Of a DNA stretch of 64,000 nt, positions 59,351-64,000 are shown piece by piece. Both the position numbers and the translations under genes were made by a program. Every line of letters begins with the position of its first letter. Within the stretch, counting starts at the first letter, position 1. Origin of the DNA: Aldehydirespirator sp028819505 (GTDB lineage Bacteria > Actinomycetota > Acidimicrobiia > Acidimicrobiales > Aldehydirespiratoraceae); contig OZ242297.1 in assembly GCA_965207755.1 (NCBI GenBank), positions 744,001 through 808,000 of the forward strand. Direction: 5' to 3'. The notes under the pieces are model-generated. The model had not been told where the DNA came from. It searched no databases and saw only the letters and a program-made list of their open reading frames with translations.

Positions 59351-61030
59351 GTGATCGAGCGCGAGATCACGGGGCGATTGACGAAGCTGTTCAGGCAATA
59401 CCCGTTCGTGGTCGTGACCGGACCGAGGCAGGCAGGCAAGACGACGCTGTGCCGGGCAGCCTTCAGCGACCTTGCCTACCGCAGTCTCGATGCCCTCGAC
59501 GTTCGAGCCTACGCCGAGTCCGATCCCCGAGGCTTTCTGGCCGGGATCGGCGCCCCGGCAGTGATCGATGAGATCCAGCATGCTCCTTCGCTGCTCTCCT
59601 ACCTGAAGGAGGCTGCGGACGCCGACGGCGGCAATGGGCGGTACGTCCTGACCGGCAGCGAGAACCTGACGCTGGCGGCCGAGGTGAGCGAGTCGCTGGC
59701 GGGGCGCGCCGCGCTTCTGCGACTGTTGCCGTTCTCGCTGGCGGAGCGGCGGCGAGCCGGGGCTGGAGAGGCCCTCGGCGACATAGTGTTCGCCGGCTTC
59801 TACCCGCGGATCGTCGACCAGCGGCTCGAACCTCGACAGGCACTGCGCGACTACTTCGAGACCTACGTCGAGCGCGACGTGCGCCGCATGGGCGGCGTCG
59901 CCAACCTGTCGGCGTTCGCGCAGTTCACGGCCCTGTGCGCCGGACGGGTCGGACAGCTCCTTTCTCTGACCTCGCTCAGCGACGACGTCGGAGTGTCACG
60001 CACGACGATCCGCCAGTGGCTCACCCTGCTGGAGCGCAGCTACATCGTGTACCTGCTGCCGCCGTTCGCTGCGAACATCCGCAAGCGGCTCGTGAAGTCC
60101 CCGAAGCTCTACTTCCACGACGTGGGTCTTGCCAGCTACCTGCTCGGGATCGAGAGCCCCGGCCAGGTAGCGACGCATCCGCTGCGAGGCGCGCTCTTCG
60201 AGAACGTCGTGGTGAGCGAGGCGATCAAGCACGGCTACAACCGCGGCGACGTTCCCCGGCTCTCGTTCTTCCGCGACTCGCGTGGCCTTGAGTGTGACCT
60301 CCTCTATGAGAAGGGCCGGGGCATCAACGCCATCGAGGCCAAATCGGGCTCGACCGTTGCCGCCGGCTTCTTCCGATCTTTCGACCCCGTCGCACGGGCG
60401 GTGCCGGATGTGGTCGCCAGAACGCTCGTCTACGCGGGTGCAGAGACGCAGACGCGAGGGGCCTGCGACGTCGTGCCGCTCGGGCAGTTCGCTGAGACTC
60501 TGCGGCGGTTCGACGCCGACATGACTGTCCGAGTGACGTGCGGCGGCGAGCCGGTTGCGGGCGCCGATGTCTTCGCCCTGTTCCCCAACAAGACCTGGCA
60601 GCGTGCCAGCAGCGACGGAGCCGGCGTGGCGCAGCTCAAGCTGTACACGACCGACGCTGCGATGACGGTGTTCGTCGCAGCGGCGGGATTCGGTGCCGCG
60701 GTCGAGGATGGGTGGGTTCCTGCCGAAGGCGCGTTGGAGTTGCAGGTGGAGGCCGTCGCCGACGGAGGGTCGGTCATCTTCGCAGACCAGACGGGCTACG
60801 TGCCCGGACTTGAGGGTCGCCTCAACCCCATTCTCGATGCCTCCGACAGGGCTTATCTCTACACCACGAACGTCGCAATCGATGGTGGCCAGCAACCGCC
60901 GGTGAGCTTCACGGTCGGGGGAGAGCCGCTCAACCTTGTCGATGCCCACGGCAACGAGTTCGACGTCCGGATCGTCGCCATGCTCGGCCAGTCGTCGTTG
61001 CTTGAGTATCGCCGCCCGACCGGCGACTGA
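59351..61030 (+). CDS. DUF4143-family AAA ATPase with C-terminal extension
   Basis: 559 residues. Residues 1-380 are a standard DUF4143 ATPase (TGPRQAGKTTLCR, VIDEIQHAPSLLSYL, LTGSENLTL, FETYVERDVRRM, VSRTTIRQWLTLLERSYIVYL, LYFHDVGLASYLLGI, LECDLLYEKG). From about residue 390 a tail of about 170 residues follows. It starts TVRVTCGGEPVAGADVFALF and looks like beta-sandwich (carboxypeptidase-regulatory or CalX-like) repeats, which I do not recognise in other family members. GTG 59351 is 8 nt after a -10-like TACCCT. Function unknown. Confidence 0.85.
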   Translation: MIEREITGRLTKLFRQYPFVVVTGPRQAGKTTLCRAAFSDLAYRSLDALDVRAYAESDPRGFLAGIGAPAVIDEIQHAPSLLSYLKEAADADGGNGRYVLTGSENLTLAAEVSESLAGRAALLRLLPFSLAERRRAGAGEALGDIVFAGFYPRIVDQRLEPRQALRDYFETYVERDVRRMGGVANLSAFAQFTALCAGRVGQLLSLTSLSDDVGVSRTTIRQWLTLLERSYIVYLLPPFAANIRKRLVKSPKLYFHDVGLASYLLGIESPGQVATHPLRGALFENVVVSEAIKHGYNRGDVPRLSFFRDSRGLECDLLYEKGRGINAIEAKSGSTVAAGFFRSFDPVARAVPDVVARTLVYAGAETQTRGACDVVPLGQFAETLRRFDADMTVRVTCGGEPVAGADVFALFPNKTWQRASSDGAGVAQLKLYTTDAAMTVFVAAAGFGAAVEDGWVPAEGALELQVEAVADGGSVIFADQTGYVPGLEGRLNPILDASDRAYLYTTNVAIDGGQQPPVSFTVGGEPLNLVDAHGNEFDVRIVAMLGQSSLLEYRRPTGD

Positions 61031-61133
61031 CTCCCCGGCAGGATTCCCTGCCTTGACGCAACGCCCTGCTACGTTGCGAACGACGGGCGGCGCGACAGGG
61101 AGTTTCGATGGAGAGCTTCGCCGAGGTCATGGT

Positions 61134-61955
61134 GTGACCGACAGCGAGGTGCCGAGCCTCGGCCCCGACAGCATCCTGCTCACCGACCGGGTGGCGGTGG
61201 TGACCGGCGCGGCCCGAGGCATCGGCGCGGCAACCGCGACGGCTCTGGCCCGATTTGGTGCCGATGTGGCGATCTTCGACAAGGATCCCACCCTGCTGCC
61301 CGACGTGGTCCAGCAGGTGGAGTCGGCGGGCCGCCGCTGCCTGTCGGACGCGCTTGACGCCCGCGACGACGACGCGGTAACGGCCTTCATGCAGCGCACC
61401 CGTGACGAACTGGGCCCCATCGACGTAATCGTCAACAATGCAGGCGGCACCTTCCGGGCCCGCTTCGACGACACCTCACCCAAGGGCGAGCACACCCTCA
61501 TCCGCGAGAACTTCTCCACCGTCACCAACTGCGTGCGCCACGGGATCCCGCTGATGTCCGACGGCGGCACCATCATCAACGTCACCTCGGTCGAGGCCTA
61601 CCACGCCGCCCCGATGTTCGGCGTGTACGCGGCCATGAAGGCGGCGGTGGAGCAGTTCACCAAGACCCTGGCCCTGGAGTACGGGCATCGGGGCATCCGG
61701 GTCAACTGCGTGGCGCCCGACATGATGCCCACGCCCGGTGACGAGGCGCTGGCCGAGCAGTCCAGCTCGTTGATGGACGGCCTGTACCCCACGCCTCTGC
61801 GCCGCAAGGGCCACGCAGACGAGTGCGCGTCGGTGATCGTGTTCCTGGCCTCGGACATGGCCAGCTTCGTCACTGGTGAGTCCATCCTGGTGGACGGGGG
61901 CACGGTGGCCGCCGGCAGCTGGAAGACCCGCTTCGACGGCTCCTTCGGCCTGTAA
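61134..61955 (+). CDS. Short-chain dehydrogenase/reductase (SDR)
   Basis: 273 residues from GTG 61134. VTGAARGIGAATA, IVNNAGGTF, INVTSVEAYHA, and YAAMK (Tyr-x3-Lys), then APDMMPTPG. The loop before the active Ser and the PTPG segment differ from typical members. The open frame reaches 60936 inside the DUF4143 gene, but SDR homology begins only here. It converges with the cupin gene, 15 bp apart. Confidence 0.88.
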   Translation: MTDSEVPSLGPDSILLTDRVAVVTGAARGIGAATATALARFGADVAIFDKDPTLLPDVVQQVESAGRRCLSDALDARDDDAVTAFMQRTRDELGPIDVIVNNAGGTFRARFDDTSPKGEHTLIRENFSTVTNCVRHGIPLMSDGGTIINVTSVEAYHAAPMFGVYAAMKAAVEQFTKTLALEYGHRGIRVNCVAPDMMPTPGDEALAEQSSSLMDGLYPTPLRRKGHADECASVIVFLASDMASFVTGESILVDGGTVAAGSWKTRFDGSFGL

Positions 61956-61970
61956 CGCCCGGCAGTCCCG

Positions 61971-62438
61971 CTACGTGACGACGTTGGGGCGGGGCAGGCC
62001 CTGGGCCTCGCACATGGCGTAGTAGACGGCCAGCACGCCCGGACCGTCGGTGATCGACTCCACGTTGCCGTCGGCGTTGAGGTTGAGGTTCACCCCGTGA
62101 ATCTGGAATCACACGTCGGTCGGCTCGGTGTTGTCGTCCGGGGTGGCGAGGGTATGGACGCTGCCGGCCGGCTCGAACAGGAAGGACCCGGCCCGGTTGA
62201 CCTCCGGGTACTCGAGGTACTTCCAGGCGCCGCTGAGGGTGTGGGCGTACACCGGTCCGGTATGGCGATGGGTCTGGATCACCACGCCGGGGGCGAACCG
62301 GTTGCGCACGATCCACAGGCCCTCGTCGTCGCGCACCATCAGCACCTTGAGCTCGATGCCGCCCCCGGCGTCGGCCCACGGCATCTCCTCCTCGCCCCGG
62401 TGGATGGTGGTGGGCGCCTCGACCCCGGTGACGGGCAT
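61971..62438 (-). pseudogene. Cupin-domain protein gene interrupted by one in-frame TGA
   Basis: ATG 62438 opens a cupin (TTIHRGEEEMPWADAGGGI, HRHTGPVYAHTLSGAW with metal-ligand His, EPAGSVHTLAT). A TGA stops it at codon 110 (62109-62111). Exactly in the same frame the sequence continues FQIHGVNLNLNADGN, ITDGPGVLAVYYAMCEAQGL to a TAG at 61971, the normal end of dihydroxyacetophenone-dioxygenase-like cupins, where a Trp would be expected at the stop. Other genes here end in TGA, so a reassigned code is excluded. Either a point-mutation pseudogene, a sequencing error, or readthrough. Confidence 0.75.
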
Positions 62439-62458
62439 GTCGTTGCCTCCTGGCTCTG

Positions 62459-63316
62459 TCAACCGGAATTGTCCTGCTGGCGCAGGAAGCGCTCGAACTC
62501 GGCGCCGAGATCGTCGGGACTGGGGACGCTGCGCTTGGCCCGGGCGTCGGCTCGGGCCTCGAGGCGCTTGACGTAGGCCACCACGTCGTCGTCGGAGTCC
62601 ATGGCGTCGTTGACCCGCTGCTCCCACTCCGCGGCGGCCTCGTCGAGCTCGGACCAGCCGGTGGGCAGCCCGGTCACCCGCTCGAAGCGCTCCAGCAGGG
62701 CGCGGGCCCCCTTGGGGTTCGGCGCGCCCGACACGTAGTGCGGCACCGCCACCCGCAGCGACACGGCCGGGACCCCGAGCCTCTCGAAACGATCGTGGAG
62801 CACGCCCACGATCCCGGTCGGGCCCTCGTAGGAGGGCCGGTCGAGCCCCCAGGCCTTGGCCAGGCCCGGGTCGGTGGTGGAGCCGGTCACCCCGAAGGGG
62901 CGGGTGTGGGGTATGTCGGCGATGTGCGCGCCCACCGTCACCAGCGCGGCGGCCCCGCTTCGCTTCGCCAGCTCGACGACCACCTCGGCGTAGGAACGCC
63001 ACCTCAGCTGCGGCTCCGCTCCCACCACCAGCACCAGGTCGTGGCGGGCGTCCGGCGGGCGCAGCACGTGCACGTCGTTGGAGGGCCACACGATGTCCCG
63101 CCGCTCGTCGCGCAGGCGGACGATGGGCCTCTGCTCGGCGAAGTTGAAGAACTCCTCGGGGTCGATGTGCGCCACCCTGATCGAGTCGCTGCGCTCGCTC
63201 AGCCACTCGAGCGCGCCGGTCGCCGCGCCGCCAACGTCGAACCAGCCCTGGTAGGCCGTCACCAGGATCGGCGACCGGAGCTCGGGCAGCGTCGCATCCC
63301 AGACCAGATAGCTCAC
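62459..63316 (-). CDS. PAC2-family protein (proteasome-assembly-chaperone-like)
   Basis: 285 residues. LVTAYQGWFDVGGAATGALEWL near the start, IDPEEFFNFAEQRPIVRL, VLVVGAEPQLRW, and AVSLRVAVPHYVSGAPNPKGARALLERF are characteristic of actinobacterial PAC2 proteins, linked to proteasome biology by family name but uncharacterised in bacteria. GTG 63316 gives the family N-terminus (VSYLVWD); the open frame extends to 63583 but overlaps the leu leader on the other strand. Confidence 0.87.
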   Translation of the reverse strand: MSYLVWDATLPELRSPILVTAYQGWFDVGGAATGALEWLSERSDSIRVAHIDPEEFFNFAEQRPIVRLRDERRDIVWPSNDVHVLRPPDARHDLVLVVGAEPQLRWRSYAEVVVELAKRSGAAALVTVGAHIADIPHTRPFGVTGSTTDPGLAKAWGLDRPSYEGPTGIVGVLHDRFERLGVPAVSLRVAVPHYVSGAPNPKGARALLERFERVTGLPTGWSELDEAAAEWEQRVNDAMDSDDDVVAYVKRLEARADARAKRSVPSPDDLGAEFERFLRQQDNSG

Positions 63317-63392
63317 TCCCCAAGCATGGCGCGGATTGCACCCGGAACGCACGCCCAGGATCGGGATGGCCGTCGTGGCCGTCGCTGGCGTG

Positions 63393-63421
63393 TTGGACGC
63401 GAGCGCCGAGGGGGCTATGTT
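63393..63421 (+). promoter_or_regulatory. leu leader promoter
   Basis: -35 TTGGAC (63393-63398), exact 17-bp spacer, -10 TATGTT (63416-63421). Transcription would start near 63428, just upstream of a GTG at 63430 in the leader-peptide frame, so the leader could be translated from a leaderless GTG. Confidence 0.6.
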
Positions 63422-63423
63422 TG

Positions 63424-63465
63424 ATGACCGTGACCACCTTCGCCGATCTCCTGCTTCTCGTGTAG
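63424..63465 (+). CDS. leuL: leu leader peptide with four consecutive Leu codons
   Basis: ATG ACC GTG ACC ACC ... CTC CTG CTT CTC GTG TAG: peptide MTVTTFADLLLLV (13 residues), or from GTG 63430 an 11-residue version. The run of four Leu codons directly before the stop, upstream of leuA, is the hallmark of ribosome-mediated attenuation: starvation for leucyl-tRNA stalls the ribosome and keeps transcription going. Confidence 0.8.
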   Translation: MTVTTFADLLLLV

Positions 63466-63520
63466 GCGAGCGCCACATATCGGTGCTCGCCGATCCCCTC
63501 GTGCCTCTGGCCGGGGGGAT
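63465..63520 (+). terminator. Attenuator region of leuA
   Basis: A first hairpin pairs GGCGAGC (63465-63471) with GCTCGCC (63485-63491); it overlaps the leader stop codon. A second pairs ATCCCC (63493-63498) with GGGGAT (63515-63520) and is followed by the U-rich TTGTGCTTGTT, a probable terminator. The full set of alternative pairings was not computed. Confidence 0.55.
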
Positions 63521-63570
63521 TTGTGCTTGTTGGGACCCGAACCCGAACACCCCCACCAAAGGACAAGACG

Positions 63571-64000
63571 ATGCCCGCGCCAAAGACGATGCTCACGCCA
63601 AAGACAATGCCGTTCACCAAGTACCGGCCCTACCCGGGAGTCGAGCTGGCCGACCGCACCTGGCCGGACCGGCGGATCGCCAAGGCGCCGCTGTGGTGCT
63701 CGGTCGACCTGCGGGACGGCAACCAGGCCCTGGTCGACCCCATGGACATCGGTCGCAAGCAGCGCATGTACGACCATCTCGTCGACATGGGCTTCCCCGA
63801 GATCGAGGTGGGCTTCCCGGCCGCCTCCCAGCCCGACTTCGACTTCTGCCGCAAGCTCATCGAAGAGGACCTGATCCCCGACGGGGTCACCATCCAGGTG
63901 CTCACCCAGGCTCGCGACGAGCTCATCGAGCGCACCTTCGACGCCGTGGCCGGGGCGCCCCGGGCCATCGTGCACCTCTACAACTCCACCTCCGTCACGC
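63571..64000 (+). CDS. leuA: 2-isopropylmalate synthase, N-terminal part (cut by window edge)
   Basis: 143 codons present. MPFTKYRPYPGVELADRTWP, KAPLWCSVDLRDGNQALVDP (metal and substrate site), FPEIEVGFPAASQPDFDF and IHLYNSTS-like HLYNSTSVT identify LeuA of the actinobacterial type. It condenses acetyl-CoA with 2-oxoisovalerate, the first step of leucine synthesis. ATG 63571 has AAAGGA at 8 nt; two further ATGs at 63589 and 63607 lie in a near-perfect 18-bp repeat, so the exact start is uncertain. Confidence 0.95.
   Translation, partial: MPAPKTMLTPKTMPFTKYRPYPGVELADRTWPDRRIAKAPLWCSVDLRDGNQALVDPMDIGRKQRMYDHLVDMGFPEIEVGFPAASQPDFDFCRKLIEEDLIPDGVTIQVLTQARDELIERTFDAVAGAPRAIVHLYNSTSVT

Noticed and set aside
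62109..62111. Genome-wide reassignment of TGA to Trp
   Set aside because: Many intact genes in the window terminate with TGA in tight ATGA or GTGA overlaps.

Overview
The window reads as chromosomal DNA of a high-GC actinobacterium. The evidence is strongly G+C-rich codons, many GTG starts, tightly overlapped genes, an actinobacterial-type leuA with a leader peptide, a PAC2-family protein, and repeated -10 boxes only 6-8 nt before start codons (leaderless mRNAs). The abundance of short-chain dehydrogenases, enoyl-CoA hydratase, Rieske enzymes and 2-oxoacid dehydrogenases resembles Acidimicrobiia-like lineages. That placement is inference; no rRNA, tRNA or CRISPR was seen.

Layout. 1-1.1 kb: end of a MacB/FtsX-type ABC exporter. 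1.3-8.2 kb: a Rieske-glutamate-synthase-like fusion, a fused E1 plus E2 2-oxoacid dehydrogenase pair, and two coupled SDRs. 8.2-14.6 kb: a tandem-AsnC regulator divergent from a branched-chain-amino-acid-type ABC importer (lipoprotein, fused LivH-LivM permease, LivG, LivF). 14.6-20.5 kb: a DUF4143 ATPase and a type III restriction-modification pair. 20.5-31 kb: an oxidoreductase set (zinc ADH, old-yellow-enzyme/FadH-like enzyme, SDR) broken up by toxin-antitoxin loci (VapBC, HepT-MntA, Fic, RHH-PIN) and pseudogene scraps (AroM, flavin oxidoreductase, RidA). 30-41 kb: a minus-strand catabolic block (Rieske oxygenase, SDRs, SnoaL-like protein, lipoyl-E1alpha fusion, E1beta, TetR regulator, ureohydrolase, C45 acyltransferase, truncated P450), with a decayed hipBA in its middle. 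41-51 kb: a dimethylformamidase-like enzyme, zinc ADH, Ldh2-type dehydrogenase, three VOC proteins and a Rieske-ThDP-enzyme fusion. 51-54.3 kb: XRE/ImmA with a PIN-like partner, a pRiA4b ORF-3-like protein and MazEF. 54.4-58.4 kb: an ABC-2 exporter operon with two coupled micro-ORFs. 58.4-64 kb: enoyl-CoA hydratase, a second DUF4143 ATPase with a novel tail, an SDR, a cupin gene interrupted by TGA, PAC2, and leuA behind a leucine-codon attenuator.

How it fits together. Three matching palindromes (TGGGT-N4-ACCCA type) lie before the TetR gene at 38.8 kb, the Rieske operon at 33.5 kb and the SDR at 24.5 kb. They suggest one repressor controlling a scattered catabolic regulon whose substrate is unknown. 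Around it the DNA is unstable: about eight toxin-antitoxin or relic loci, tandem repeats, and several truncation junctions lie between 20 and 54 kb. Multi-domain fusions are unusually common (Rieske-GltB, Rieske-ThDP, lipoyl-E1alpha, E1alpha-E1beta, LivH-LivM).
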